64,000 bases of DNA, taken from Siphonodentalium dalli. Lineage: Eukaryota; Mollusca; Scaphopoda; Gadilida; Siphonodentaliidae. The translations under genes were made by a program, and so were the position numbers. The notes under the pieces are model-generated. The model saw only the letters and a program-made list of their open reading frames with translations, was not told where the DNA came from and ran no database searches. The DNA is taken from assembly GCA_032622095.1 (NCBI GenBank), contig CP136063.1, forward strand, positions 94,279,980 through 94,343,979, given 5' to 3'. Positions 26,301-35,582 of this stretch are shown here, piece by piece; the first letter of the stretch is position 1, and every line of letters starts with the position of its first letter.

Positions 26301-29300
26301 CCATTCTATTCATCACCACCGACGCAATTTTACAGGTGTTGGTGTTGACAGAGATCGTTTTATGGAATAAATACTTGCCATTAATTCAATAAAACCTATT
26401 GTATTTTCATCCCCTCTTATTTCTCTTCATAGATGATCATTATTTTTCAGTGACAACTTGTCCATATTACCAAATCACTAACTAGTATTGTGGTTTAAAG
26501 TCACCTATTTCCGACTTATTTTGTTTCAATCCCGGAAAGTTTTAAATAGCAGAATTGATTACCTGCCAACTTTCAGTGTAATTAACAGCAAGTTATCAAA
26601 TAATCCTTGCATGCAGTACATGTATGCACATCAGATGATCAGAAATGTGTGTTTAATACTTTCATACAGTGCGAGTTGTTTCTTCAGTGGTATCTGCTGC
26701 TTGGTCGGAAAACATCAAAGAGAGTCTGTCGTAAATAGTTACACAGAGTTTATTCACGTGACCCACTGATGCGTTTGGTTGGTGACACAGTGACCCAGTT
26801 GTTGTGTCATTCATAACAGACAGTTGTTTATTTAAAGTGGGTTAAAATCGGGTTTATGTGAATATTCACGGATGCCAATGCATTTTAATCTTTGATGACG
26901 ATTTCGTCTTGTCAATGGTGATGGTGATTTCGGCTTTTGATGACGCTAATTTCCAGGACTGATAACGTAATACGGACTGTCATTTTCCCGCCAAAAACGC
27001 ACATGCTTTTCACTGTTTAATTTTGTCGCGAACAGATGGTCTTTCAGGCAAGTTTTGCCCCCAATTAGGCGAAGGAAGTTAAGGGAGCTACCGGTATAAT
27101 TAATACATTGTACTTTTTAAAATACACAGCAGTGTACACAGCCCACAAAAGACGGGGGTGATTTCCGTAGTGACTCGTCAGGGTAAAGTTTGATTTACGC
27201 GACTGTATTCACTGCGTAGCATGGCCGACCTAGTTGTCTTATTTTTATCAAGAATTCGCTATCGCGCACATGGCCTACACATGCGTCAGGTGTGTATGCG
27301 ATTGGTGGTTAGTTCTGCTGTTGGTATTGGGAAAACCATAGACATTAACTCAGACAGATAGGTTAATTACTATGGACTTCGTAAACAAAATTAAAAAAAA
27401 ATTGAGGCCGGCAAGAAAATCTCAGCCAGGCCGGGTACCGGAAACAGAGACGTTTTTTTTTTTGGCCTTATTACTGGTTATTATGTACATTTGCCATATA
27501 CTACTTCATATCATAACAGTATACTCTATAATTCAACATTAAAAGATTATGATTCTGATTATAACAATTTACTATCGCCAAGGGATGGGTTAAACATCTG
27601 CCGATCGTGATCGGCCTCTCGTTGAAAAAGCCAGCGCTGCCACAACTGCATTTTCCACAGCCCGCATTTATTAGAGAATTGTTTCAAAAATTAATAGGCA
27701 TGTTTGGAACACATAGATTGGTGCTATCAAATTTGAATGATTTTCAATGAATGACATCGCTGCAGTCAGCCATATTGGATTTTACTCTTTGTATCACTAA
27801 TTACTTCAGCATGCCCTACAGCCAACATTTTTTATCCAATTGATCCCAAATTTCTCATGGCTCTTCGGGTTGACCTCTGTATTATACATTTAAAATTTCA
27901 TATTCCTTGTCGCTCAATTGTCTGTGTTACATTATCCCCCTTCTCCAAGTTTAACTACAGTGTCGCTGACACTTTCATTTCAATTTGCTAACCCATTGCT
28001 TTGTATTTACATCCACAGAAGAAAAGAAAGAGGAGAAAGTTGAGTCTGAAGAAGGATCCGATGATGATATGGGCTTTGGTAAGTCACTGCTTTTAGGATT
28101 TTATTCCTCCACTATATAAATTGGATTGTGGGAGTACTTATTTAAATGGGCATGTGCAAGTGTAATTTGCGCTCTTGGGTCCAGGAAAGCAATATGGCAA
28201 CTAATATTATATTGCAAATAATTGCCCCCTCGGCCTGTCATACATATTTCTAAACCAATATATGTCTGGTACTATTGCCGTCAATGGGCTCAAGGACATT
28301 GGCATTGAGAGAAAAATAAATGAAATAGATGCACATTTGAATATTTCAGTAATGAATACTAACCTTTCAACTGATCACTTCCAATTGACAAAACATGCAT
28401 AGGGTGGGGGGGGGGGGGGGGGGGCATATACTGGATTGACTGTCCCTCCGGCTTTATATCTGAACAAATATGAACAAATTTCAATAATATTTGGTATACA
28501 ACTTGTTTTTTCTGATTTGTTTGGCGGAGTTATGGAACTTAGTTTGTCAATGTTTCACGATTTTGGTCCGTCTGGCTTGTTGACTCAAATAAGAACAGAT
28601 TGAAATAATTCTTGGCTTAGACCAAAGAAAGTGTTTTGGTTTGTGTTTCGGACCGACCCTATTTTTTGCGTACGACCCTAAACATTTTCTGCCCTCCTGA
28701 CAAAAAATCACGTATCATACAGGTATGAATTTAGTACCGAAGTATGTTACTGGTATGAATTATCATAAGTACGCGCATCCACTGTTATAGGAGTACATAA
28801 CGAACACCCGCAATACAAAACGTCAAATTTTACGCACTAATATTTCATAACTGCGAGCATGCAGAACGTAAACAGTAAGAATATCAATCGCAGACAAACT
28901 TTCCAAGAATTTTCAAAGCCAATCGTGATTTCAACAAGCTTGAAGTTTGGTGTAGCACTGGAAGATAAATTGTACTTTTTAATTTGACTGAGTTGATAGA
29001 CGACCCGGCCACTCTTACCGTAGGAGATTGGAAGTTATTTAAGAAAAAAACACATCAATTGTTATATTTAATTTTTTTATTGAAATAAAAAAGGTCATCA
29101 GTAAATGCTGTGTGGTGGCTCATGTGTCACTACATGTACACCAAGTCTGGAATTTAATGGATAATATGCACCTTCATAATTATTCTCTGGTCAATCATTT
29201 ATGAATCAACACAGTATTCTTCAATTCTTCACCAAACGTTCTGCAAATAAAAGTTTAAAAAAAAAAAACCCCTATTTTTAGCTCAACTTACTTTGTAGGT

Positions 29301-32300
29301 TTGAGCTATTGCCAGGGGTTGGCGTCCGTCGTCGTGTGTGCGTATGTCTGTGTGTCCATCAACAATTTCCTTTTTAGCTCAACTTTACTTTGTAAAGTTT
29401 GAGCTATTGCCATGGCTTTGTCGTCCGTGTGTGTGTGTGCGTAAGGAGTCAACAATAGAGGCTACAGGTCGTACCTTTGATCGGATCATTATGAAATTTG
29501 TGATAGCTGTTGACATCAACATTTGTACCGGAATGATTCATTTTGGGGTCATTCGGAAAAAAAACATCTTAGATTTCAAAATTCAATCCATTAGCACGGG
29601 CTACAGGCCGTACTGTTCGTCTGATCGTCATGAAATTTGTCATGGATGTTAATATTGACATGTAGATGGGAACGAGTAATTTTGGGGTCATTCGGTCAAA
29701 AAACATGGCCGCCAGCAGCCATCTTCGATTTTACTCTTTGCATGACTAAATCCTTTAGCACGGGCTACAGGTCGTACCTTTAGTCAGATCATCATAAAAT
29801 TTGTCATGGATGTTAACAATGACATGTAGATGGGAACAAGTCATTTTTGGGTTATTCGGGCAAAAAACATGGCCGCCAGCAGCCATCTTGGATTTTACTC
29901 TTTGTATGACTAAATCCTTTAGCACGGGCTACAGGTCGTACCTTTAGTCTGATAATCATGAAATTTGTCATGGCTGTTGAAATTGGAATGTAGATGGGAA
30001 CGAGTCATTTTGGGGTCATTGGGACAAAAAACATGGCCGCCAGTGGCCACTTGGATTTTACTCTTTGCATGACTAAATCCTTTAGCACGGGCTACAGGTC
30101 CTACTTTTAGTCTGATCATCATAAAATTTGTCAAGAATGTTAATAATCACATGTAGATGGGAACGAGTCATTTTGGGGTTATTTGGCCAAAAAACATGGC
30201 CGCCAGCAGCCATCTTGGATTTTACTCTTTGTATGACTAAATCCTTTAGCACGGGCTACAGGTCGTACCTTTAGCCTGATCATCATAAAATTTGTCAAGA
30301 ATGTTAATAATCACATGTAGATGGGAACGAGTCATTTTGGGGTCATTCGGACAAAAAACATGGCCGCCAGCGGTCATCTTGGATTTCAAAATTTAATTCA
30401 TTAGCACGGGCCACAGGTCGTACTGTTTGTCTGATCATCACGAAATTTGTCATGAATGATAATATTGACATGTAGATGGGAACGAGTAATTTTGGGGTCA
30501 TTCATCCAAAAAACATGGCCGCCAGCAGCCATCTTGGAATTTACTCTTTGTATGACTAAATTCTTTAGCACGGGCTGCAGGTCGTACCTTTAGTCTGATC
30601 ATCATAAAATTTGTCATGGCTGTTGAAATTGGAATGTAGATGGGAACGAGTCATTTTGGGGTCATTCGGACAAAAAACATGGCCACTAGCAGCCATCTTG
30701 GATTTCAAAATTTAATCCATTAGCACGGGCCACAGGTCGTACTGTTCGTCTGATCATCATGAAATTTGTCATGGATGTTAATATTGACATGTAGATGGGA
30801 ACGAGTAATTTTGGGGTCATTTGGCGAAAAACGTGGCCGCCAGCAGCCATCTTGGATTTTACTCTTTGTATGACTAAATCCTTTACGACGGGCTACAGGT
30901 CGTACCTTCAGTTTGATCATCATAAAAATTTTCATGGCTGTTGAAATTGGAATGTAAATGGGAACAAGTCATTTTGGGGTCATTCGGACAAAAAACATGG
31001 CCACCAGTGGCCATCTTGGATTTCAAAATTTAATCCATTAGCACGGGCCACAGGTCGTACCTTGAGTCTGATCGTCATAAAATTTGTCATTTATGTTAAC
31101 GATGACATGTAGATGGGAACGACTCATTTTGGGGTCATTCGGCCGAAAACATGGCCGCCAGCAGCCATCTTGGATTTTACTTTTCTCTTCATGTCTATAA
31201 ACTAGTATTAGACATTCAACTTTCCACATTCCTAATCGCTCCATTGACTGTAATATATTAAATTATTCCCTTTCCAAGTTGAGCTACAGTGTCATTGACA
31301 CTTTCATTCCTTTGGCGCGGGCTACAGGTCGTACCTTTGGTCTGATCTTTATGAAATTTGTCATGAATGTTGACATTGACATGTAGGTGGGAACGATGAC
31401 TAAATCCTTTGGCACAGGCTACAGGTCGTACCTTTGGTCAGATCATTATGAGATTTGTCATGGCTGTTGATATTGACATGTAGATGGGAACAGGTAATTT
31501 TGGGATCGTTCGGCCAAAAAACATCTCCGCCAGCAGCCATCTTGGATTTTACTCTTTGCATGACTAAATCCTTTGGCACGGGCTACAAGTTGTATCTTTG
31601 GTCCGGTCATAATGGGATATGTCATGGATGTTAACAATGACATGTAGATGGGAAACGGGTCATTTTGAGGTCATTTGCCCAAAAAACATGGCCGCCAGCA
31701 GTCATCTTGTATTTTACTCTTTACATGACTAAATCCTTTCACATAGGGTACAGGTCGTATCTTTTGTCGGATCATCATGAAATTTGTAATGAATGTTAAC
31801 AATGACATGTGAATGGGAACAAGTCTTTTTTGGGTCATTCGGCAAAAAAAACATGGCTGCCAGTGGCCATCTTGAATTTTACTCTTTGCATAACTTGGCC
31901 TTTCAACTTTCCACATTCCTAATCACTCCATTGACTGTAACACATGAAATTATTCCCTTTCCAAGTTGAGCTACAGTGTCATTGACACTTTCATTTTGTT
32001 TGGCATGTAACCCAAACCACAACATTAATTTTTTTGGCCTTGCAAGTTTCTTGCCCCAATAAAATCAGTAAGCAAATCAGGTTTGTCCTGATGTTTTTTT
32101 AACTATTATTTGAATGACTGATATTACATATGAGAGCATTGCAGAGGTCCCCCCCCCCCCTTTCAGCTGATGGCATCAGCAATTTTTGACCATTGGGGGT
32201 AAACCACCACCAGCAGTACAACCTTTTGATGGGCCTAGACTCCAAGCATACAAAGTTTAATATTTTAGGCCACGTAAATAAAATAGCCTGATTTACAAAC

Positions 32301-33761
32301 ATTTGGGTTGATAAAAAGTAGATGTTGGAGGGGGGATATAAAACATGGAATATGCATTACCACCACAACAATTGACAAAAGGTGGAACTGTCCATGAATT
32401 GACAGGTCTGGGTGATCTATTTTAGCCCGATCAGTCTTTCATAGCCAGCATGCATCTGGGATACGGGGAGTCGCTCTAAACTGTTGTATAATTATCTTTC
32501 AACCAATAAACATTAATTCTGATTTCTATTGAAAGACGGAGAATAATTATTTACCGAGAATATTCAATACAAACATGTACAAATCCAAACTCCATGCAGC
32601 GCCCTCTACGTTATCACTGCGATATAGCACTGCCACAAGGATGGTACTTTGCTGACCAATACATCTATTTTTACATATCGTCGGAACTATATTTATTCAC
32701 CTGTCATCTTATTTTGACCATCAAAAGTTTGCAATAATGGTAATTCTTTCGGTATTGATAAGAACAATATGAACTGATCCAGACATCGCCAATTTTAATA
32801 TAAAACATAAGAACTAAGAACACTTAAGAAATCCTTACCAAATGTCCTTTTGGCAGTGGTATCTCAGAGGAGCGATGGGAGATAACTCTGCCTGGAGTTT
32901 GGTACAAATCTTCAAACAAACAAAATTTCAATATACAAGCGGTTTAGAGTTCCCTCTCTTACAACACTGAACATTGATCGGGTTCACCCAGACCTGTTTG
33001 AGTACAAAGTTTTACTTAAATAATAATAAAAATAAACCAAGGTATTTCTTCCCATAGAAGTGGATAAATAATGGGGGGGGGGGGGAGTCTCAGTCATCAA
33101 CTATTTTCTTCACCGCTCTGATCACATGCTTCATATCCTAATCAACATGGACATAGACCAAGCTAGTAAAAAGTACTTATTTTCCAATTATGACGGGGGG
33201 GTGGGAAAAAAAATTCCGGGCACGTATGCCGGGGTGGGTTGGTGGTCGGTCGATAGGACCAACAAACATTTTTTTCCTCAACTCAAAATTAATTTTCCTG
33301 CAAGTCTTTTTTACTGTTTTTGCAATGAGTTTGTCAATATTATTAAACATAAATAACAAATTTCATGATCAGACAAACAGTATAGCCTGTAAGCCCATGC
33401 TAATGGAATGAATTTTGAAATGTTAACATCCACGAATAATAGTATGCACAGAAATTCATATACAGCTGTTTACAGTGAATTTGCCCTGCAAATCTCTGTT
33501 TTAGTATTAAAAGGGGGTGGGTGTCCAAAAATGGTAGGAAAAAACTGCCGAAAACGGGGAAAAAAATGGACACGGGTGGGTCCCAAGAAGGGTCGAAAGT
33601 AAAAAATCAGCATACATGCCTGCAAATTTTTTTCGACTCCCCCCGGATCATGAGAGAAAAAGTTATGATTGGTCTTAAACCAGGCTATTAAATTGCTGTT
33701 GCCTTGTACAGAGAAATGACTGATCATGTTTGTTTCTATATTTTCAGGTCTATTCGACTAG
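8308..33761 (+). CDS. RPLP1: 60S acidic ribosomal protein P1 gene, five coding exons
   Basis: Coding exons are 8308-8379, 15907-15967, 18538-18660, 28019-28078 and 33748-33761 (330 bp, 109 residues plus stop; the human protein is 114). All junctions are GT/AG and phases agree. P1 pairs with P2 and binds P0 to form the lateral stalk of the large ribosomal subunit, which recruits and activates GTPase elongation factors. The N-terminal helical dimerisation domain begins [23 protein letters not shown] matches the conserved turn; an Ala/Pro-rich hinge and a charged KK/EE stretch follow; the protein ends [14 protein letters not shown], the universal stalk C-terminus that contacts factors. The sequence is intact. 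The oddity is size: 330 bp of coding sequence is spread over 25.5 kb because the four introns hold layered mobile elements. Confidence 0.96.
8380..9735 (+). other. RPLP1 intron 1, proximal part
   Basis: AT-rich intron sequence. Near its right end (9690-9735) are short inverted copies of AGCTGTATTC that lead into the foldback element. Apart from these I see no recognisable element or coding motif. Confidence 0.5.
9736..10852. mobile_element. Foldback/TIR element with arms of about 210 bp
   Basis: Positions 9736-9949 and 10631-10852 are inverted copies of each other with scattered differences, separated by about 680 bp of unrelated sequence. Shared blocks include GCGCTAATTTGCGCATCGAA (read on the plus strand in the left arm) and TTTGTCGACA. 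Each end carries a TA next to the repeat, compatible with a TA target duplication, but this is too short to be proof. No coding capacity is seen. The element abuts the hAT-like element that starts at 10854. Confidence 0.7.
10934..13585 (+). mobile_element. hAT transposon with perfect TIRs and target duplication
   Basis: The element occupies 10942-13577 (2636 bp). Its ends are perfect 18-base inverted repeats TAGTGATTTGCGATTTTT, followed by degenerate ATCGA-rich subterminal sequence. The exact direct repeat ACACCCAC at 10934-10941 and 13578-13585 is its 8-bp target duplication. It carries a damaged BED-type transposase gene on the plus strand. Its insertion into the older TAGTGTTG element dates the two events relative to each other. 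Confidence 0.93.
11054..13007 (+). pseudogene. hAT transposase (ZBED-like), frameshifted
   Basis: The protein would start at ATG 11105 ([18 protein letters not shown]), followed by a BED zinc finger with CNLCKK and [10 protein letters not shown] stop at 11267 and a frame change separate it from 11365-11664. A one-base loss near 11645 shifts the frame again just before SMTTDHWTS, a conserved hAT catalytic-region motif. The next frame (11661-12077) includes SDNASNM and the [10 protein letters not shown] motif, then a TAG at 12075. The same frame resumes with CETRWNSTF and continues to 13007 with [10 protein letters not shown] and the C-terminal dimerisation motif [12 protein letters not shown]. 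These are the hallmarks of an Ac/ZBED1-type transposase. Two frame changes and an in-frame stop make it inactive, but damage is light relative to other elements here. Confidence 0.88.
15354..15906 (+). other. End of RPLP1 intron 1
   Basis: Single-copy-looking AT-rich sequence leading to the exon 2 acceptor TTTTCAG at 15906. Nothing else is recognised. Confidence 0.5.
15907..15967 (+). CDS. RPLP1: RPLP1 coding exon 2
   Basis: Acceptor TTTCAG, then [20 protein letters not shown] and one leftover base, donor CCAA/GTGAGT. It covers the second half of the dimerisation domain; human P1 reads DKINALIKAAGVNVEPFWP here. Confidence 0.95.
16055..17858. mobile_element. Non-autonomous hAT element in RPLP1 intron 2
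   Basis: The element occupies 16063-17850 (1788 bp). Both ends read TAGAGATGGGCGGTA inward and continue into degenerate CGGTATCGGTA-type repeats. The target duplication GTTACTGG is exact at 16055-16062 and 17851-17858. No transposase frame is seen. A second, TA-flanked element (16750-17503) sits inside it. The left end is about 100 bp from the end of exon 2. Confidence 0.9.
16748..17505. mobile_element. TA-flanked MITE nested in the intron 2 hAT
   Basis: Inverted ends CTCTAGTGATCCGAATAA at 16750 and 17503 are bounded by TA at 16748-16749 and 17504-17505, the duplication expected for Tc1/mariner-type insertions. Subterminal motifs such as AATAATAGTAGGGG and AATCGTAGGGG are repeated near both ends. 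The interior has no transposase. Superfamily assignment rests only on the TA and terminus shape. Confidence 0.65.
18538..18660 (+). CDS. RPLP1: RPLP1 coding exon 3
   Basis: Acceptor TTTTGCAG, then [18 protein letters not shown], then the flexible hinge ([16 protein letters not shown]) and EEKK; donor AAAG/GTAAGC. The Ala/Pro-rich hinge is shorter than in mammals, which accounts for most of the length difference. Confidence 0.95.
18661..21020 (+). other. RPLP1 intron 3, first part
   Basis: AT-rich intron DNA holding one dispersed repeat copy (19706-20100) and a short TA run near 20095. The stretch 20100-21000 holds nothing I recognise beyond poly-T and a TGTC microsatellite near 21024-21048. 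Confidence 0.5.
19706..20100 (+). repeat. Dispersed repeat, copy A
   Basis: A block of about 390 bp that recurs in the same orientation at 51213-51600. Shared runs include AAATGGAGAATAATCTTG, ACGCACCCGAACAAG-like ends and TTAGTAGAATGCT. Both copies begin with AAAGTGATGTGAAGCACT-like sequence. I see no inverted ends, poly-A tail or RNA polymerase III box convincing enough to name a class. Confidence 0.7.
21060..21575 (+). repeat. Tandem array, unit about 122 bp, four copies
   Basis: Units are marked by GATCTCGGAAACGGGTGGA at about 21172, 21294 and 21410, with a variant at 21532 (spacings 122, 116 and 122). Each unit also has GACTTGAAATTTG, CTTGCCCCG and TCGGGTCGCCGA. It is GC- and CpG-rich compared with its surroundings. 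Open frames across it are by-products of the repeat. It lies in RPLP1 intron 3. Confidence 0.85.
21601..22360 (+). other. Intron sequence between two tandem arrays
   Basis: Contains a pair of inverted segments around 21805-21945 (CTCACA, TATTTTATACG and AATTTAT/CAACCTCG on one side, mirrored on the other) and a TA/TG microsatellite at about 21950-21990. No coding signal. Confidence 0.5.
22360..23215 (+). repeat. Tandem array, unit about 162 bp, six copies
   Basis: The landmark GAGTTATGGCCCTTAATTAG recurs near 22373, 22531, 22692, 22856 (variant), 23018 and 23179, giving spacings of 158-164 bp. Each unit contains GCGATAACTTCAACAAACG, AAATTTGGTATATAGG, AAGAATATCTCGG and GAGTTCGAAAACC. Located in RPLP1 intron 3. 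No sustained coding frame. Confidence 0.9.
23216..24720 (+). other. Intron sequence, no gene recognised
   Basis: Holds a CGTCCGTC microsatellite at about 23585-23625 followed by a diverged piece related in style to the neighbouring arrays, and AT-rich single-copy-looking DNA. No element ends found. Confidence 0.45.
24720..25320 (+). repeat. Tandem array, unit about 150 bp, four copies
   Basis: Landmark GAGTTATGG at about 24846, 24996 and 25146, with a variant near 25293 (spacings 150, 150 and 147). Units share AACATTTTTTATCTGAT, CAAATTTGGTATATGAG and GAGTTCGAATATGGGTTTGAT. RPLP1 intron 3. Confidence 0.88.
25320..26860 (+). other. Intron sequence, nothing definite
   Basis: Contains a stretch (about 25570-25620) with GGGCAGAGATAGG and GATTTAACCCC, also present in the repeat pair at 50.2 and 54.1 kb, and a poly-T run at about 25868-25890. 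Otherwise AT-rich without motifs. Confidence 0.45.
26960..27240 (-). repeat. Inverted partial copy of the 10854-15353 element interior
   Basis: Reverse-strand reading matches 14140-14590 of the intron 1 element in blocks such as GGCGGGAAAATGACAGTCCG and CATGGCCGACC/GGTCGGCCATG. Ends could not be placed. It implies the same or a related element inserted in intron 3 in the opposite direction. Confidence 0.6.
27690..27988 (+). repeat. Truncated 3' end of a 164-bp-unit element, next to RPLP1 exon 4
   Basis: Contains diverged unit sequence (CAGCCATATTGGATTTTACTC), the tail CTCCAAGTTTAACTACAGTG and the terminal GACACTTTCATT that ends all other copies (29.3, 38.7 and 41.1 kb). The element end at 27978 lies 40 bp before exon 4; the probable branch-point TGCTAAC lies in that gap. 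Confidence 0.7.
28019..28078 (+). CDS. RPLP1: RPLP1 coding exon 4
   Basis: Acceptor ATCCACAG, then [20 protein letters not shown], donor TTTG/GTAAGT. It encodes the charged linker and most of the conserved factor-binding C-terminus, including the serines that are casein kinase II sites in other animals. Confidence 0.95.
28079..29278 (+). other. RPLP1 intron 4, first part
   Basis: Contains a G-run of more than 20 bases at about 28402-28424 (possible G-quadruplex), followed by a single diverged repeat-like stretch with TTTGGTATACAAC and GGAGTTATGGAAC. Remainder AT-rich without motifs. Confidence 0.5.
29279..31995 (+). mobile_element. Satellite-cored element (pearl/Helentron-like), copy 1, with a second copy inside
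   Basis: The 5' end TAGCTCAACTTACTTTG (29279) and 3' end AAGTTGAGCTACAGTG...GACACTTTCATT (about 31995) enclose roughly 15 units of about 164 bp. Units carry GGGCTACAGGTCGTACC, ATGAAATTTGTCATG, GACATGTAGATGGGAACGAG and ATGGCCGCCAGCAGCCATC. The short inverted TAGCTCAACTT ends and the tandem core recall the bivalve pearl family, regarded as non-autonomous Helitron/Helentron relatives; that name is inference. A complete second element (29375-31306) is inserted just before the outer first unit. Confidence 0.75.
29375..31306 (+). mobile_element. Inner satellite-cored element nested in copy 1
   Basis: A second 5' head (TAGCTCAACTTTACTTTG) appears at 29375, and a 3' tail ending GACACTTTCAT appears at 31306, after which the outer element resumes with CCTTTGGCGCGGGCTACAGG. 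The host position, judged from copy 3, is CAACAATTTCCTTT before GGCGCGGG. TTCCTTT occurs on both sides (29367-29373 and 31307-31313), which could be a 7-bp duplication or chance homology. Confidence 0.7.
31996..33747 (+). other. RPLP1 intron 4, last part
   Basis: Contains C and G homopolymer runs (about 32149-32160 and 33073-33085), two G/A-rich segments (33190-33260 and 33510-33600) and otherwise AT-rich sequence up to the exon 5 acceptor. No gene or element end recognised. Confidence 0.5.
33748..33761 (+). CDS. RPLP1: RPLP1 coding exon 5 (last codons)
   Basis: Acceptor TATTTTCAG followed by the codons completing GLFD and a TAG stop. This tiny coding part completes the universal stalk C-terminus, which confirms the assignment of all five exons to one gene. 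Confidence 0.93.
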
Positions 33762-33805
33762 AAGAGGAATCGGATAGCTGTTACTGTTAGTGCTTAATGT
33801 TAACT

Positions 33806-33811
33806 ATTAAA
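33806..33811 (+). promoter_or_regulatory. Likely RPLP1 polyadenylation signal ATTAAA
   Basis: The first polyadenylation-type hexamer after the stop codon, 45 bases downstream; it suggests a short 3' UTR as usual for ribosomal protein mRNAs. Confidence 0.5.
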
Positions 33812-33909
33812 TATTAACAGTATACTTTTCTCTGCTTTTAAATCTGTTCCTATGAGGCCACCGTTTGGTGTGATCAGAATGTTGTGACACGATTGCCTTT
33901 AAAATGGCC

Positions 33910-34235
33910 CCACAAATTTTTTTTATTTTGTGCCCGTACGAACATATCACGTTGTAACTCGGGTGTTGATTATTGGATATCGTTGTCCTTCGGCATGGCA
34001 ATGGCTCATTTTGGGGGAAGGATACACTTATACTACAGGTTTTGTCCATTAATTTTTACCACAGTTACCGCCTTTGTCTTGAAAATTTATTTTTTTGTGT
34101 CCATACGAACATTTCAGCTTGTAATTCGGGCATGGATCTTCAGATTTTGTTGCTCTTCGGAAATTTTTTTTTGCGATAAAACATTTTAGGGGGAGATATT
34201 GACTTTAATACTACAGGTTCTGTCCATTCTGTTGA
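33910..34235 (+). repeat. Tandem duplication, unit about 170 bp, two diverged copies
   Basis: The segments beginning near 33918 and 34088 share TTTTGTGYCCRTACGAACAT, GTAACTCGGG-like and ACTACAGGTTTTGTCCATT motifs. Just downstream of RPLP1. No coding evidence. Confidence 0.65.
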
Positions 34236-34565
34236 GGAATATGCTGAATTTCTACGGAAGGTGCTCCAATTAATGCCAAATATCTAATGAATTGAAATAT
34301 ACACTAGCAATGATTATACATAAATCATATCTTTAGAATGTCTGTTCAAAAATGGCCACCAAAATGGACAAAATCGAATGAAATTAACATTTTGTGCAAT
34401 CTTGAATAGCTAGTTGTATAAGAGTGAACAAACTCACAAATTATGCAAGGAATAAAGATTGCATTGTTTTCACGAAACTTTTAATCATATATGTACGAAT
34501 TCTCCCTAATGTATCTCACGAGAGAGCAAGTGAAAGCAGGGTCTTATGCAACGGTTAAATCTGGA

Positions 34566-35582
34566 CATTTGCAGGCCTTGTCATTCCCCCAAATTCAAGC
34601 CGGTTACCGGTGTCCCCAAATTACGACAAAGTCCCCAAAATAAGAGTGTTTTATTGTTTTATCGATGTTTTTGACAGACTAAACACATTTTTTTGTTTCG
34701 ATCGGAAACTGAAATGGAAATCAAAATCGGAACATTGTAAAACGCGGAATGCGAGTTATAATTTAATAGTGAATTACCCCCCTTTGAAATTATCACACTC
34801 TTCTGTCTGGGAAAGATACGAATGTTTCAGCTTGGTTAGCGATGATTTTAGAATCAAAATATTGAAAATAATCATGAGTTCGCGAGGGAGGCCTCGAACA
34901 AGTGGCAAGTCTCACAATAAAACGAGCGGTACATACTCTTCCAAACGCAAACGAAAAGAGGACAGTCAAACTGCGCCCATAGCATCCTTCTTTACAAACA
35001 TTGCCGCTGGCGAAACTGACAAAACGAAGGAAACTGAAAGTGAGATATTAACTGACTCTCACTCTGAGCCGACTGTCAGTCACTAGACCTACTTCAAGTT
35101 CAACAACCTCTCAACCTGGGGCCTCAATGTCTAGTACTAGGCCTACAAGTACCACTACCAGTGACTCCGACTTTGTCACAATATACATAAGTTAGCACTT
35201 AAGTTCACAAACAAGAATTAGATACTAAAATTATATTTATTAAATAATTGACTTAATAATATATTAGAATTATGCACAAGAATAAAGTCAAAAAGTGTTT
35301 TGGGATGATTAGTTTGATATCCAATTCTGTAAATGGTACTGTATGAAACAATTTTCTGGATGTGACCTTGTATATTGCTCTGAAATGGGACTAGAAATGA
35401 AAGATTACAGTATAAAATCTTCAATACAATTAGGTTGAAATAGATATTTATTAATGTCTGAGAAGCCAGGAAATGGCGTTTCGTGGTCTTGAAATCTCAA
35501 ATTTTCGAAAACCTGACGGAACCATGGTCCGGCAGGTTTGATCGGTGTCCCCAAATTAGACTAATGGAAAGGCCTGCATTTG
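34566..35582 (+). mobile_element. Deleted hAT-like element keeping the start of its protein
   Basis: The ends CAGGCCTTGTCATT (34572) and, inverted, CAGGCCTTTCCATT (35576) enclose 1005 bp. Direct repeats CATTTG at 34566-34571 and 35577-35582 look like a 6-bp target duplication (hAT is usually 8). Inside, CGGTGTCCCCAAATTA occurs as a direct repeat at about 34608 and 35543. The retained reading frame (34874 onward) has no transposase core. Confidence 0.6.
34874..35200 (+). pseudogene. N-terminal fragment of a nuclear, transposase-like protein
   Basis: From ATG 34874 the frame reads MSSRGRPRTSGKSHNKTSGT, then a basic SSKRKRKE and PIASFFTNI, a style seen at the start of TTF/hAT-type transposon proteins. 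The frame stops at 35086; a shift restores a Ser/Thr/Pro-rich stretch (TRPTSSSTTSQPG, STRPTSTTTSDSDF) up to a stop near 35195. No catalytic or zinc-binding domain remains. It lies inside a TIR-bounded element, so it is best read as the leftover 5' coding part of an internally deleted transposon. Function not assigned. Confidence 0.45.

Noticed and set aside
29338-31916. Frames with repeated phrases such as [18 protein letters not shown]
   Set aside because: Antisense reading of the 164-bp noncoding unit; frames break at every unit with length variation.
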